Shown here one piece after another: positions 7,891 through 16,042 of a stretch of DNA of 64,000 nucleotides (position 1 is its first letter; every line of letters starts with the position of its first letter). A model generated the notes under the pieces. The model was not told where the DNA came from, ran no database searches, and saw nothing but the letters and a program-made list of their open reading frames with translations. Both the position numbers and the translations under genes were made by a program. The DNA is from Aureispira anguillae (GTDB lineage Bacteria > Bacteroidota > Bacteroidia > Chitinophagales > Saprospiraceae): assembly GCF_026000115.1 (NCBI RefSeq), contig NZ_AP026867.1:4335716-4399715 (forward strand). Direction: 5' to 3'.

Positions 7891-8464
7891 TGCCGTTTTA
7901 GGCGTATTTCAGCCAATTACGCCACCCTTCTACAGCCGCTTTTATCCTAGTCTATATGCCGTTTTTGCGGGGGTTCCTAAGGGGGCGCTTTTTTGAATTA
8001 CGCCTGCTCGGCGTTGCCTTGTTACTTTTTAGGAGTGAGGATAAGGTTTTGAACCTTGTTCAAAGGCTTTGTTTACACCTAAAAGGTGTAAGGTTTAAGT
8101 TTTTTGAAGTGTTGTTGTTGATACTCACTAAAAAACAAGTCTATTTTTTATCCATTTATTTGGTCGTTTTTGATTTTATGCCTATTATTAAGTAACTGAA
8201 AGTAAAACATATATATTTTTTTATCAGTGCCTGTTTTTTAACAAGCCATTTTTTTTAGAGAAAAAAAGCTTGTTATACTGATAATTGTTCTTTGAACCCG
8301 AAGGCTCAGCGAAGCTAAATTTTGCGACATCTTGGAGAGAATAAGGCTCAAACGCACTTTTTGTTGTTTCAAAATGAAAAAACAGAGCTAAAAATGCCCG
8401 TTTTTTGCGACATAGTTTTACACCTCTAACACCGATGAATACTGAGTTTTTCAAGTTTCGACCT
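7891..8464. promoter_or_regulatory. Gene-free region and presumed CRISPR leader of element A
   Basis: No convincing gene. It contains a divergent-promoter-like start with the inverted repeat GGCGTA...TACGCC (7901-7923), including AATTACGCCA at 7915-7924. An A/T-rich stretch (8205-8265) and 200 bp of sequence follow before the first repeat. It is nearly identical in C (52259..52828) except for a 22-bp palindrome-like insertion in A at 8297-8318. A plus-strand open frame at 7956-8195 has no start context and an odd composition. The array is read left to right, so the CRISPR promoter should lie here. Confidence 0.5.
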
Positions 8465-9086
8465 CTTAAAGTGGTTTTGCAGTTAAAGTAGCATTGAAAC
8501 TTTTGAGTTTTAACGTTTTCCTCTTATACCATACTTAAAGTGGTTTTGCAGTTAAAGTAGCATTGAAACGGATTATACGAATTATAGATGTTAAACTGTC
8601 CCTGGCAGCTTAAAGTGGTTTTGCAGTTAAAGTAGCATTGAAACTTTTTGTGCTCGTTCTATGATGCGTTCTGCATTTGTACAAACCTTAAAGTGGTTTT
8701 GCAGTTAAAGTAGCATTGAAACTGGATCAAAGCGAAGTTTTAAGAACTTTGTTCCGCTTAAAGTGGTTTTGCAGTTAAAGTAGCATTGAAACTAAAATCA
8801 GTCAACAAAAAGTGACCATTGGTTTCATTTACTTCTTAAAGTGGTTTTGCAGTTAAAGTAGCATTGAAACCTCTTAATCGTGATGATATCTGTATTGTCA
8901 TCAATGTGGACTTAAAGTGGTTTTGCAGTTAAAGTAGCATTGAAACTTTTTTTTTATTTTTTCTAATGTCTCACTGCTTTCTTAAAGTGGTTTTGCAGTT
9001 AAAGTAGCATTGAAACTTTTGGGGAATCGCAAATGATCCCTTCTAAAAAACTTAAAGTGGTTTTGCAGTTAAAGTAGTATTAATCC
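8465..9086 (+). CRISPR. Provirus-borne CRISPR array, 9 repeats / 8 spacers
   Basis: A 36-bp repeat begins CTTAAAGTGG and ends GTAGCATTGAAAC. Eight copies are identical: 8465-8500, 8534-8569, 8609-8644, 8687-8722, 8757-8792, 8835-8870, 8911-8946, 8981-9016. A ninth at 9051-9086 is degenerate at its 3' end (GTAGTATTAATCC). The spacers are 33, 39, 42, 34, 42, 40, 34 and 34 bp and unrelated to each other. The terminal 8 nt, ATTGAAAC, is the classical crRNA 5' tag of type I/III systems, and the degenerate repeat is at the right end. Both indicate left-to-right transcription. Variable spacer length fits type III or some type I systems. No cas gene is in the window, so processing would need host Cas proteins. 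Confidence 0.95.
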
Positions 9087-9110
9087 AATTTATCGCAATC
9101 AAGATCATAG

Positions 9111-9145
9111 AAAAACCGCTATAGCAATGAGCTGTAGCGGTTTTT
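9111..9145 (+). terminator. Terminator downstream of the CRISPR array
   Basis: Hairpin AAAAACCGCTA / TAGCGGTTTTT followed by T-rich sequence, 25 bp after the last repeat. It is symmetric, so it may work in both directions. It is conserved at 53428..53462 in element C. Confidence 0.7.
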
Positions 9146-9330
9146 CTTATTTTAAGCACCATAGTTTTAAAAAATTGCTTTGTATTTTTTCAACTTGAAT
9201 CGTACGCAATTCAAAGCACTTTTTTGGAGAAATTTAGATTTTCATTTTTCAAACCTTGTATTCATCGGCATTGTAGAATTTTATTTTTCCTGGTAAACTG
9301 GAGCTGTTATTCAAATTTGAATTGAACATA

Positions 9331-9370
9331 AAGAAGCCTTCAATAATTAGTTATTGAAGGCTTCTTTTAT
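9331..9370 (-). terminator. Terminator of the lysis/packaging operon
   Basis: Long hairpin AAGAAGCCTTCAATAA / TTATTGAAGGCTTCTT with a 4-nt loop, 25 bp downstream of the stop at 9395 on the minus strand. The element C version (about 53648..53686) has one arm altered. Confidence 0.75.
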
Positions 9371-9394
9371 GTTTAAACAATACGCTTTATTATC

Positions 9395-9631
9395 TTATTT
9401 TTCTGCTAATAGATGAGCGTTGATTGCTTGTTCCAATTTTTGAAACACATCAAGGCTAACCGAAGCTTTATACTTCAGTAATTCTTCCCCATAATCGTCT
9501 ATTTCAAAACAGGTCAGCTCTAGCGAATCCTCTTTTAAAGACACTTCTATTTTTTCAAGATAAGAACTCAGCGAAACACTTTTTGTTATTTCCCCCTCTT
9601 CCTCTACTATTGTTTTGGTGATCGTTTTCAT
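9395..9631 (-). CDS. Hypothetical acidic protein (78 aa)
   Basis: Not recognised. A small soluble acidic protein with alternating strand-like segments (EEEGEITKSVSLSSYLEKIEVSL) and a C-terminal helix. It overlaps the upstream gene by 4 bp (ATGA) and is last in the operon that encodes the ATPase and amidase-3. The element C copy differs by one residue. Confidence 0.6.
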   Translation of the reverse strand: MKTITKTIVEEEGEITKSVSLSSYLEKIEVSLKEDSLELTCFEIDDYGEELLKYKASVSLDVFQKLEQAINAHLLAEK

Positions 9632-9837
9632 TTGCCTGTAGTTTTAGCAGCAGCATACTTTTCTTCAGTAGCCTTTAATGTTTTTAATAATTTCTCTCTT
9701 GTTTCCTCTAAAGACTTTCTTTCCCGTTCTCGCTCAGATATTTCATACTTAAGTTTAGAGAGTTGAGAGCTACACACACTCAAAAGCCCTTTTTGCCATT
9801 TTATAGAATTCCTCCATTTCTCTAATTCACTAGACAT
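9628..9837 (-). CDS. Coiled-coil small protein (69 aa)
   Basis: Not recognised. It is almost entirely a charged coiled coil (SERERERKSLEETREKLLKTL). Position and size would suit a cytoplasmic regulator or a spanin/lysis partner, but it has no membrane segment or signal. It starts one base after the stop of the upstream gene. It shows more changes from its C copy than neighbouring genes do. Confidence 0.6.
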   Translation of the reverse strand: MSSELEKWRNSIKWQKGLLSVCSSQLSKLKYEISERERERKSLEETREKLLKTLKATEEKYAAAKTTGK

Positions 9838-10461
9838 CTATCGTTTATTTTTAAATTGAAATAATTTAATCCCTAGCTTGACATGATGCGCCTTTTGCAG
9901 TACATCGTAATCATAACCCAGCGCCCAGCCTTTAGCCGAAACAAACTGCAATCCTACCGTAATACTCGAAAATTGGTTGATATTCCCACCGATCCCACCT
10001 GTTAGCAACATCGTACTAACAGGCATAGGATAAGGCTTTGAAATCTCAATTGTTTTGGTAATTCGTTTTGGTACTTTTAGCTTATAATCCAAAACATTAT
10101 TCAAGAGCTGCCCTTTGATCGTAGATTCATAATAGAGCGTCAAATTTTCATCCGCTATACTATCTTGATAGAGCTGTGCTTTTTCATGCACTTGCGTATC
10201 TATTTTAGCTGTTGGCAGCCGTTGCCCTGAACTGTCCACATAAATTACAATCGGTTTTGGTACTGCCTGTCTTGGCATACGAATTACGATGGGCGCTGCT
10301 GCTGTTGTATCTATCCGAACAATCGTATCTATTCGGGATGGGTACTGCTCCGAGCTGCTCCCCTGTTGCTCGCATTGCTTCAACGTGAGGATATAAGCAA
10401 ACAAACCTAGGATCACTATAAATTGAAAATTATCTTTATTAAAAAACCCTTTTCCGTACAT
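9838..10461 (-). CDS. Anchored protein with Pro-rich stalk and beta-rich C-terminus, spanin-like (207 aa)
   Basis: I choose the ATG at 10461 (MYGKGFFNKDN) because it aligns with the start of the element C copy (54778). The longer frame to 10506 would run into the amidase gene. A membrane segment (about 12-25) is followed by CEQQ, a Thr/Pro-rich stalk (about 40-75), a helix (about 88-105) and a glycine- and aromatic-rich end (TGGIGGNINQFSSITVGLQF). Bacteroidota phages carry proteins of this build beside lysis genes. An envelope-spanning (spanin-like) role is inference. Confidence 0.55.
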   Translation of the reverse strand: MYGKGFFNKDNFQFIVILGLFAYILTLKQCEQQGSSSEQYPSRIDTIVRIDTTAAAPIVIRMPRQAVPKPIVIYVDSSGQRLPTAKIDTQVHEKAQLYQDSIADENLTLYYESTIKGQLLNNVLDYKLKVPKRITKTIEISKPYPMPVSTMLLTGGIGGNINQFSSITVGLQFVSAKGWALGYDYDVLQKAHHVKLGIKLFQFKNKR

Positions 10462-10462
10462 C

Positions 10463-11047
10463 TTAAGAATGATATTTGATAAAGTTCTCAATAATATCCA
10501 CGACATAGGCTGCTATTCGATCTCTGCCCTCTTTGGTCAATAGATATTTTTTACATTCCTGCTCATTGTCCATGAAAAACATTTCCAATAAGATAGCAGG
10601 GCAATAGGTCAACGCTACTACGTCCCAATCTTTTCGCTTTACCCCTCGAAAAATGCTCTCTGGAAAATGCTTGTTATAGAGTGTTGCTGTCCAATTTGCC
10701 AACGCTTTGCTTTTCGTGCTTGCCCCTCTTGATACAAATACTTCAGAACCTTCGCCCCCTCCTGCATTGGAATGGATTTCGATTAAGAACACCTTACGGC
10801 GCTCTCGTCTATAGATGTGATTTGCCCGTGCTACTCGTGTTTTGCGGTTGATGTCCTTTTGCTCTGGCACTAAATCGTAAAATGGTATTCCTTTTTCGGT
10901 CAATCGCTCCTGAACTCGATTCTTGATGGCTCGGTTAAATTCTCCTTCATAGATGGTCGTCCCATCTGAAAAAGTGAATCGTTTACCCCTTGTTTGGTAT
11001 TTCCCACCAATCAAGCCACCATGACCATTCGATATTATAACGATCAT
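10463..11047 (-). CDS. N-acetylmuramoyl-L-alanine amidase, type 3 family (194 aa)
   Basis: AmiC-type zinc amidase that splits the MurNAc-peptide bond. Ligands and catalytic residues are visible: H9 (SNGHGG), a Glu at 34 or 36 (IYEGEFN), H92 (IEIHSNAG) and catalytic E155 (ILLEMFFMDN). It has no signal peptide or membrane anchor, so it needs a holin or acts inside virions. It is the third cell-wall hydrolase of the element, in the packaging operon rather than the membrane-protein operon, which suggests it is the exit lysin. It overlaps the upstream gene by 4 bp. It is unchanged in element C. Confidence 0.9.
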   Translation of the reverse strand: MIVIISNGHGGLIGGKYQTRGKRFTFSDGTTIYEGEFNRAIKNRVQERLTEKGIPFYDLVPEQKDINRKTRVARANHIYRRERRKVFLIEIHSNAGGGEGSEVFVSRGASTKSKALANWTATLYNKHFPESIFRGVKRKDWDVVALTYCPAILLEMFFMDNEQECKKYLLTKEGRDRIAAYVVDIIENFIKYHS

Positions 11048-11478
11048 CGTTCTTTTGGGTTTAAGTGGTTTAAGTCTGTTCTTTGTTCGCCTTGTACTTC
11101 AAATCGGCTTTGATCCAAATAAGCGCTTAATACTCGCTTCGTTTGGCTTTTTTCGTGCTTCGTTAAGATTGTATCTTGGTCGATTCGATCGTTGTATTTT
11201 GGCTGATAATGACGTTTTAAAATGCTATTTATCGTTGATAACATTAGGCTCGTTTCTATGATCTCAAATTGCAGCCGATTGCGGTCTAAATGCGACAGCT
11301 TGCCATTTTTTTGAAATAAGCGCATTGCTGCCTTATAGATGTTTTGGGATGACCCGATATATAATATCGTTTCTCCTTGGCGCACTAAGTACACGCCTTT
11401 TTGATCTCTGTGTCTGCCTAATTTTTTCTGAGGGATGGGAGGTTGAACGGTCAAAGAGGTATCTTTTACGTTCGGCAT
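11044..11478 (-). CDS. GIY-YIG-like nuclease domain protein (144 aa)
   Basis: The motif GVYLVRQ...ILYIGSSQNIYKAAMRLF (residues about 28-56) matches the N-terminal GIY-YIG core. A basic helical C-terminal part follows. The usual catalytic Arg and Glu downstream are not obvious, so nuclease activity is uncertain. A diverged homologue with the same gene neighbours exists in element B (29198..29629), so it belongs to a module shared by virus and putative satellite. It may process DNA during packaging or replication. Confidence 0.7.
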   Translation of the reverse strand: MPNVKDTSLTVQPPIPQKKLGRHRDQKGVYLVRQGETILYIGSSQNIYKAAMRLFQKNGKLSHLDRNRLQFEIIETSLMLSTINSILKRHYQPKYNDRIDQDTILTKHEKSQTKRVLSAYLDQSRFEVQGEQRTDLNHLNPKER

Positions 11479-11498
11479 TCTGTGTGTTTATTAAATTA

Positions 11499-11969
11499 TT
11501 AAAATTCCAATGTATCAAAAAATTCGTCTAAATCAATTCTTTTTTTCTTGTTTTTCGTGACCTCTATCACGATCAATTCATCATCACTACCATAATGAAT
11601 CAATAAACGCCTTCCTTTTAAAGCCTTTGCTACGATAGCAGCCACGTCCCGACCTTCTAATTTTGATTCTACCAGCCCTTTTATTCCTTCTGGAACTACT
11701 TGAAGCTGTCTTAAAAACAAGTCCTTTAGCAGCGCTCCTGCGTCCATTTCAATTAGACAGCTTTTCTCTCGATTAAAAATGCTCCCGACTGCCTGTTCTT
11801 GCCGTTTAGACAGGATTAAGACCAACTCAAACGGATTCGCTTCACAAGCATCTGCAATCTCCAAAAACAGGTCGTCTATCATGCTGATTAAATCTGCTTT
11901 AAGTTCGGGTAGTTTTCTTTTGAATAGTTTTTTTAGTTGTTCTTCTGGTTTTAGTAGTTCGATTAACAT
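11499..11969 (-). CDS. Conserved module protein, unknown function (156 aa)
   Basis: Not recognised. Mixed alpha/beta with a short acidic C-terminus ending LDEFFDTLEF. A diverged homologue of similar length lies at 29634..30086 in element B, sharing the ALLKDLF/AFFSEML and RRLLIHY/DYMLIRY stretches and the acidic-to-basic C-terminal swap. That comparison supports the start at 11969 even though it overlaps the end of the ATPase gene by 71 bp. It is unchanged in element C. Confidence 0.65.
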   Translation of the reverse strand: MLIELLKPEEQLKKLFKRKLPELKADLISMIDDLFLEIADACEANPFELVLILSKRQEQAVGSIFNREKSCLIEMDAGALLKDLFLRQLQVVPEGIKGLVESKLEGRDVAAIVAKALKGRRLLIHYGSDDELIVIEVTKNKKKRIDLDEFFDTLEF

Positions 11970-12657
11970 TTGTTGTTGTTTTTCTTGGTTTACGATATGG
12001 TGTATAGGTTAATTTGCCTGTATTCATCACTAAAGTACAGTAACTATAATTCGGGGCTGTCTGCAACTTTGCATAGGCTTGCTGCATCTGCCTAAAATGC
12101 GGTATTTTGTCGCTTTTCTGCTTCGGGGGCGCTACATTATTCTTAAAGAATTTTGCCATCGTTAGAGCGTTCCATGCCCCATTTGGAAACATATTGGGGT
12201 CATGAAAAATTAAGCAGAACCATACATCTACATGCTTGGCTCTATAAAAACAAGATTTTTGTGCCTTCGTTAATTTCGAGGTTAGAATATTCGTGGCATC
12301 GTCTATGATAAAAAACAGCCCCTTAAAGCGTCCTTTTACTTTTAATTGCTTATAGAGTAAGGTTTCTGTCAATACTTCATCCGCTTCCATTGCTTTTACC
12401 TTCTTGCCCCTAAATTTTTTCATGTAGTGCGTTGCAAATTCATAATCTTTGCCTTTGTAGGTAAAAAACAGCTTTTCGCTTTTTTTATCGCTCCATAGCT
12501 CTATTTCTTCATAGCCTTGCCAGTCTTCGTCCCGTCCTGAATTGTAGACAAAAACGCTACTTCTTCCACAGTTTTGCACAAACCGTTGTAGATCGTAGGT
12601 CTTCCCTGAATGCTGACGACCGAAATACACCAAAAAAAAAGGTTCGTTATTTCCCAT
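11899..12657 (-). CDS. Packaging-type P-loop ATPase (252 aa)
   Basis: Walker A GRQHSGKT at 13-20, Walker B LFFIIDD at 114-120 and a sensor-like FHDPNMFP at 151-158. A strongly basic Thr/Lys/Arg tail begins around 222. Small stand-alone ATPases of this build (Zot-, A32- or PM2-P9-like) power genome packaging in tailless membrane phages. The missing membrane segment argues against a Zot-type assembly protein. It is the one gene of this operon that element B lacks, while B keeps homologues of the genes on both sides. The protein is unchanged in element C. Residues 7-12 (FFLVYF) resemble the translated fifth spacer of the C array. Confidence 0.75.
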   Translation of the reverse strand: MGNNEPFFLVYFGRQHSGKTYDLQRFVQNCGRSSVFVYNSGRDEDWQGYEEIELWSDKKSEKLFFTYKGKDYEFATHYMKKFRGKKVKAMEADEVLTETLLYKQLKVKGRFKGLFFIIDDATNILTSKLTKAQKSCFYRAKHVDVWFCLIFHDPNMFPNGAWNALTMAKFFKNNVAPPKQKSDKIPHFRQMQQAYAKLQTAPNYSYCTLVMNTGKLTYTPYRKPRKTTTNVNRTTKTRRTTKKTIQKKTTRT

Positions 12658-13675
12658 AGCCTAATCTTTCTCTAATTTCTTTGTTCGATAATCCTTCATC
12701 TATCCACTTCATAACAATCGGGCTAGGCTGCTCATTGGCATGCTCCGTTTTTATAAAGGTGCCCTTTGGTGTGCGATTATACGTGCCTTTGGTCTTGTTT
12801 AAGGAGAATATTTTTCGCCCTTCCTGATACTCTTTTAACGCTGAATAATCGCTTTGGGCCTCTCCTGCTACTTCCTCTTGTTCCTCTACATTTTCTCCTT
12901 CGGCTGCACTTGGGTTCAAGTCGGTTGAAGTCTCTTTCTTTTCCTCTGTTTTCCCTTTCTTTGAGCTTAATTGATACTTATCCCAAACCGCAAGCCCCAA
13001 CGGTGGCAGCGCCCACATGCCCAGGGCCATCATTAAGGTGCCAAAAGGCGTTGGTGCCTTGATTTCTTGCGTAGCTAAATATTCCTTTATTGCTGCTATT
13101 AGCGTTGCCTTCAAGTCTTCATCTGCCAAATACTCCGCTACATGTTCTCCACTTACTCGACTGCATAATTTTGCCTTCAGTACATCTGCTCCATTTAAAA
13201 GGATATGTGCCAGCTTTTCGACATTCTCCATATTCTTAGGACTACTAATCGGCTCTTGTAGCTCTCCTACTGTTGTACTCGATGCTTCAGCACTTTCATC
13301 ATCTTTGATCTTGTCCAGTGGGTCTTCTCCCTCGTCTATGTTTTCTCCAAAATCAATTTCATCCTCTTCCTCTAGTTCGTCCTCAAAATCTATATCATCA
13401 AAATCATCTACATTAAAATCGCTGGTTGGCTCACCTTCTAAATCGTCCTCTAATTCCTCCTTGTCTTCCTCTTCAGATTCTGCTCCTGGACTAAAATTAA
13501 AACCTTGCGATTCTAAGTGCTGTTCAAAGTCCGTTTTTTCCTCCGTTTTTTCTTCCTCCTCTAAAGTTGAAAAAACGCTCTTTTCTGCGTTTTCTGCGCC
13601 TAGAATCATTTTTTCTTCATTTTCCTCCGATTTTTCTATCATTTTTTTTAGGTTTTTTTTCAGGTTTTTTTCCAT
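12647..13675 (-). CDS. Large acidic protein with one TM segment and C-terminal motif (342 aa)
   Basis: I use the ATG at 13675 (MEKNLKK), 5 bp after the stop of the upstream gene; the open frame to 13792 would overlap it by 112 bp. A basic coiled start is followed by a very acidic region (E/D runs to about 145), a helical domain, one hydrophobic segment (GTLMMALGMWALPPLGLAVW around 224-243) and a conserved end (SNKEIRERLGYGK). Element B has a homologue (30136..31134) with the same order of parts. It is probably a membrane-linked scaffold for packaging or portal assembly. The role is inferred from position only. Confidence 0.65.
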   Translation of the reverse strand: MEKNLKKNLKKMIEKSEENEEKMILGAENAEKSVFSTLEEEEKTEEKTDFEQHLESQGFNFSPGAESEEEDKEELEDDLEGEPTSDFNVDDFDDIDFEDELEEEDEIDFGENIDEGEDPLDKIKDDESAEASSTTVGELQEPISSPKNMENVEKLAHILLNGADVLKAKLCSRVSGEHVAEYLADEDLKATLIAAIKEYLATQEIKAPTPFGTLMMALGMWALPPLGLAVWDKYQLSSKKGKTEEKKETSTDLNPSAAEGENVEEQEEVAGEAQSDYSALKEYQEGRKIFSLNKTKGTYNRTPKGTFIKTEHANEQPSPIVMKWIDEGLSNKEIRERLGYGK

Positions 13676-13680
13676 TTTTT

Positions 13681-14028
13681 TTAGAGTACTGTTATCTTTT
13701 TTAGCACCTCTTTTAACACCATAATTTGATTGGTTAACCCTACATGATCTGTAAAAGAAGTGCCTTCCATTTCTTCCTCGTCTATGGAGCAAAGGATTCT
13801 ATTTTCTGCAATTTCTAACTGATCTATTTCCTGTTGGACTACGGCACAAACGGTTGCTCTATCTATTGGGTAGGCGCTATCTGTTTTATGCCTTGCCCCC
13901 ACGGGCGCTGCCTGAAGGGCTGCATTGCCTTGGATTACTTGTAGCGTGCTTGGCGCTACTAATTTTAAGCTTGTGCCTTTTACTTCGATTAGGTCACCTC
14001 TTTTTAACTTAAGTTGTTGAACATTCAT
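13681..14028 (-). CDS. Conserved module protein, unknown function (115 aa)
   Basis: Not recognised. The N-terminal part looks beta-rich (LKRGDLIEVKGTSLKLVAP), the C-terminal part helical (DRATVCAVVQQEIDQLEIAE). The helical half resembles the 86-aa protein of element B at 31136..31396 in spacing and in the ID-x4-V...L pattern, and the neighbour downstream is homologous too. It lies directly before the acidic protein. Confidence 0.6.
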   Translation of the reverse strand: MNVQQLKLKRGDLIEVKGTSLKLVAPSTLQVIQGNAALQAAPVGARHKTDSAYPIDRATVCAVVQQEIDQLEIAENRILCSIDEEEMEGTSFTDHVGLTNQIMVLKEVLKKITVL

Positions 14029-14061
14029 CTGAATTGATTTTAGTATGTGTTGGTTTTAAAA

Positions 14062-14433
14062 TTAATGGCGGTTCTTTTTTCTGCTTTGTTTAGCTTGTTT
14101 GCTCCGCTTTCTATTCCGTTTGAGCTTATTCATTTGATGGCGCTTTTTTTGAGCTGCTGCCGTATTGATAGAAAGCTGGGGCGCTGGGGCTAAACATTCT
14201 GCTACAAATTCATCGTAGTCGTCTATTTCTATGCTTTTGGAGGTTTTGGCGTATGCTGCTTTTTTTGCTGCTATTGATGCTATTCCTGCTTTTTTCGCCT
14301 GATCTTGGGCTGCCTGTTCTCGCAATCGTTTTAAGAATTTATAGCTTAAATAAGCAATCAATATTACTATGAACAGCAATAAGATGCTGATCGCAAAAAA
14401 AGGAATGCTTACGGCTAGTTTTAAGATGGTCAT
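14062..14433 (-). CDS. Single-TM protein with strongly basic tail (123 aa)
   Basis: Not recognised. The N-terminal membrane helix (about 7-30) is followed by a charged linker. The last 30 residues are nearly all K, R, H and Q (for example KLKRNRKRSKQAKQSRKKNR), which suggests nucleic-acid binding at a membrane, such as tethering DNA to the virion membrane. It is the first gene of the packaging/lysis operon, about 95 bp downstream of the repeated 15-bp motif. Confidence 0.6.
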   Translation of the reverse strand: MTILKLAVSIPFFAISILLLFIVILIAYLSYKFLKRLREQAAQDQAKKAGIASIAAKKAAYAKTSKSIEIDDYDEFVAECLAPAPQLSINTAAAQKKRHQMNKLKRNRKRSKQAKQSRKKNRH

Positions 14434-14543
14434 GCGCTTAATATTTTAGTTATTAATTAATGATGTATACAAAATTATAGCATGACTCTAGCATTTAAAA
14501 GCTTTCCTCTTTCACCCCCTCTATTTAATGGCGTAATTGAGCA
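14434..14543 (-). promoter_or_regulatory. Promoter region of the packaging operon with 15-bp motif
   Basis: On the minus strand the motif AATTACGCCATTAAA (14524-14538) is followed 50-60 bp later by TAATTTTG, close to the Bacteroidota -7 box TAnnTTTG, then ATCATTAATT and the first gene. The same motif, spacing and boxes recur at 17083..17189, which argues for a shared promoter design. Confidence 0.55.
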
Positions 14544-14560
14544 TTCTCCTGCCACCAACT

Positions 14561-14595
14561 AAAAAAGCACCCCGTTTTTGAGGTGCTTCTTTAGT
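14561..14595. terminator. Terminator, left copy, flanking the PIN cargo
   Basis: Hairpin AAGCACCCC / GAGGTGCTT followed by T-rich sequence. A second near-identical copy at 15987..16022 flanks the PIN gene on the other side. Element C has a single copy (59181..59215) and no PIN gene. Confidence 0.7.
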
Positions 14596-14690
14596 TTTTA
14601 GTAAAATTTTTGTGTGGAAGTTGTTTTAGTCTTGTTTTTTTATCATAAAAAACTGCCTTTAGCCTTAATAGCTGCCATAGATATATAAAT

Positions 14691-15788
14691 TTATTCGAGT
14701 ATCTTTAAGCTATCAAATTCATCAATACTAATGTCTAAGTCCTCGTCTTCATCCAAGTCTTCTATTTTTATTACTAAAGTCTTTTTTAATTCCATTTCGA
14801 CAACATCTTCAATTTGGTAATAATGTTTATTTAATTCATTAGCGATGTTTAGTGGTGGTATACTTCCATGTTCCGCCCAATAATCGCCTTTAAAAACTGC
14901 ATAATCAATAGATGCTGTAGCTTTAACAGTTATTGGAACAAAAAACTTATCATCAATAAACTGAATTTCAGTAGTTTCAACTTTAGTTTTAGGATCATCA
15001 ATAGCCCAAATTGCACCTTCATTATTATCTGACATAAGAGATGGATCGGTAAATTCCAAATATGTTACTTGATTTGTATACTTGAATACAGCATCTTTAA
15101 TTGAATCAATATTATTGATGATAATTTCTTTGGCGGTTAATATTTTAGAAACCTTATCTTGCGTTTCTAATTTTTCTTTATACTTTTTTAGAGCTTCCTT
15201 ATATATTTCAGAAGCTATAAATTCTCTTAATGATTCATACAGTATAATATTAGGATTAGCATTACATTTTTCTCCTAGATTTTTATCTCCAGATACAAAA
15301 TGTACTTTATTATCTTTTGCAAGTTGTGTAATTGTCATATAAATAAAGGCATCTGGAATATCTTCTCTTTTCTTTAAACTTTTAAAGGGTTTTTCTCCAG
15401 AAAAATATGCTTCAAAAACTTTTATACTGTCAGCCGAAGAGTATTGATGAAGAGTTGCTTTCGATTCTTTAATAAATTCATACCAAAGAGTTTCATTTGA
15501 CTTCTCTAATTCATTAAACAATTTTTTTGTTGCTTCTGCTAGCCCCATAGCTGCATTAAATCCGTTTGTATCTACTCCTTTTCTATCAAACGATTTTAAT
15601 TTTCTTTGAAAAGTATTAAGTTCTTTTTTCAAATCATCAATACATGCCGTTGAGGTTTCCTTATATACGAACCAAGGAATGTGAAGAAAAATAAGCCCCT
15701 CTCTTCCTAATGCCTTAATAGAACTTATATTCTCTTTGTTTAGTCCTCTATCTTGTTTGTATTCTGTGCTATCTATTATGAGAATCAT
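14691..15788 (-). CDS. PIN-domain protein, probable RNase (365 aa), cargo of element A only
   Basis: The N-terminal PIN-like nuclease fold has the acidic residues D6 (ILIIDST), E44 (YKETS), D143/D146 (EDIPDAF) and D168 (FVSGDKN). These match the metal-binding set of DUF4935-type PIN proteins. The C-terminal 150 residues are an uncharacterised alpha/beta domain with an acidic end. The gene has its own terminator and is missing in element C, where the surrounding sequence is continuous, so it is a single-gene cargo. A role in defence or host take-over is likely by context but not shown. Confidence 0.75.
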   Translation of the reverse strand: MILIIDSTEYKQDRGLNKENISSIKALGREGLIFLHIPWFVYKETSTACIDDLKKELNTFQRKLKSFDRKGVDTNGFNAAMGLAEATKKLFNELEKSNETLWYEFIKESKATLHQYSSADSIKVFEAYFSGEKPFKSLKKREDIPDAFIYMTITQLAKDNKVHFVSGDKNLGEKCNANPNIILYESLREFIASEIYKEALKKYKEKLETQDKVSKILTAKEIIINNIDSIKDAVFKYTNQVTYLEFTDPSLMSDNNEGAIWAIDDPKTKVETTEIQFIDDKFFVPITVKATASIDYAVFKGDYWAEHGSIPPLNIANELNKHYYQIEDVVEMELKKTLVIKIEDLDEDEDLDISIDEFDSLKILE

Positions 15789-15986
15789 TTCAATAAATTT
15801 TGTAAAAAAGTTGTAAGTTATTTAGTTCATTTGGTGGTTATTTACCATCACCATAACAAGTATATTGTTAAACACATTTTTCGTATTTAAAAAACAACAA
15901 TATATATAAAAAGCAAAGTGTAGAAAAATAAATTTCACAATACTTTCGATTTAATAACCTAATTAAGCACTCTCTAACCTGTCAAC
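15789..15986. other. AT-rich non-coding stretch upstream of the PIN gene
   Basis: Likely holds the PIN promoter (minus strand). It ends with a degenerate version of the sequence found left of the first terminator copy (AATTAAGCACTCTC versus AATTGAGCATTCTC), as expected if the cargo entered between duplicated boundaries. Confidence 0.4.
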
Positions 15987-16022
15987 TAAAAAAGCACCCC
16001 ATTTTTGAGGTGCTTCTTTAAT
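15987..16022 (-). terminator. Terminator, right copy, after the HExxH-protein gene
   Basis: Hairpin AAAGCACCCC / GAGGTGCTTT plus T-run, 20 bp downstream of the stop at 16043 on the minus strand. This is the resident terminator. The copy at 14561..14595 presumably came with the cargo or was duplicated on its insertion. Confidence 0.7.
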
Positions 16023-16042
16023 TTTTTACTGAAATAAATTCC

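Noticed and set aside
7956-8195. Plus-strand 79-aa open frame before the CRISPR array, identical in both copies
   Set aside because: Conserved only as much as the surrounding DNA, Leu/Phe-rich with no ribosome-binding context; more likely leader sequence.
8224-8454. Minus-strand 76-aa frame in the CRISPR leader
   Set aside because: Broken by an indel in the element C copy and of unusual composition.
8465-9086. Array as iterons or a minisatellite
   Set aside because: Spacers are unique and in the CRISPR size range, repeats are perfect with a degenerate last copy, and the end carries the crRNA tag.
13017-13724. Plus-strand 235-aa Ser-rich frame
   Set aside because: Shadow of the acidic Glu/Asp-rich gene on the other strand; Ser codons are complements of Glu/Asp codons.
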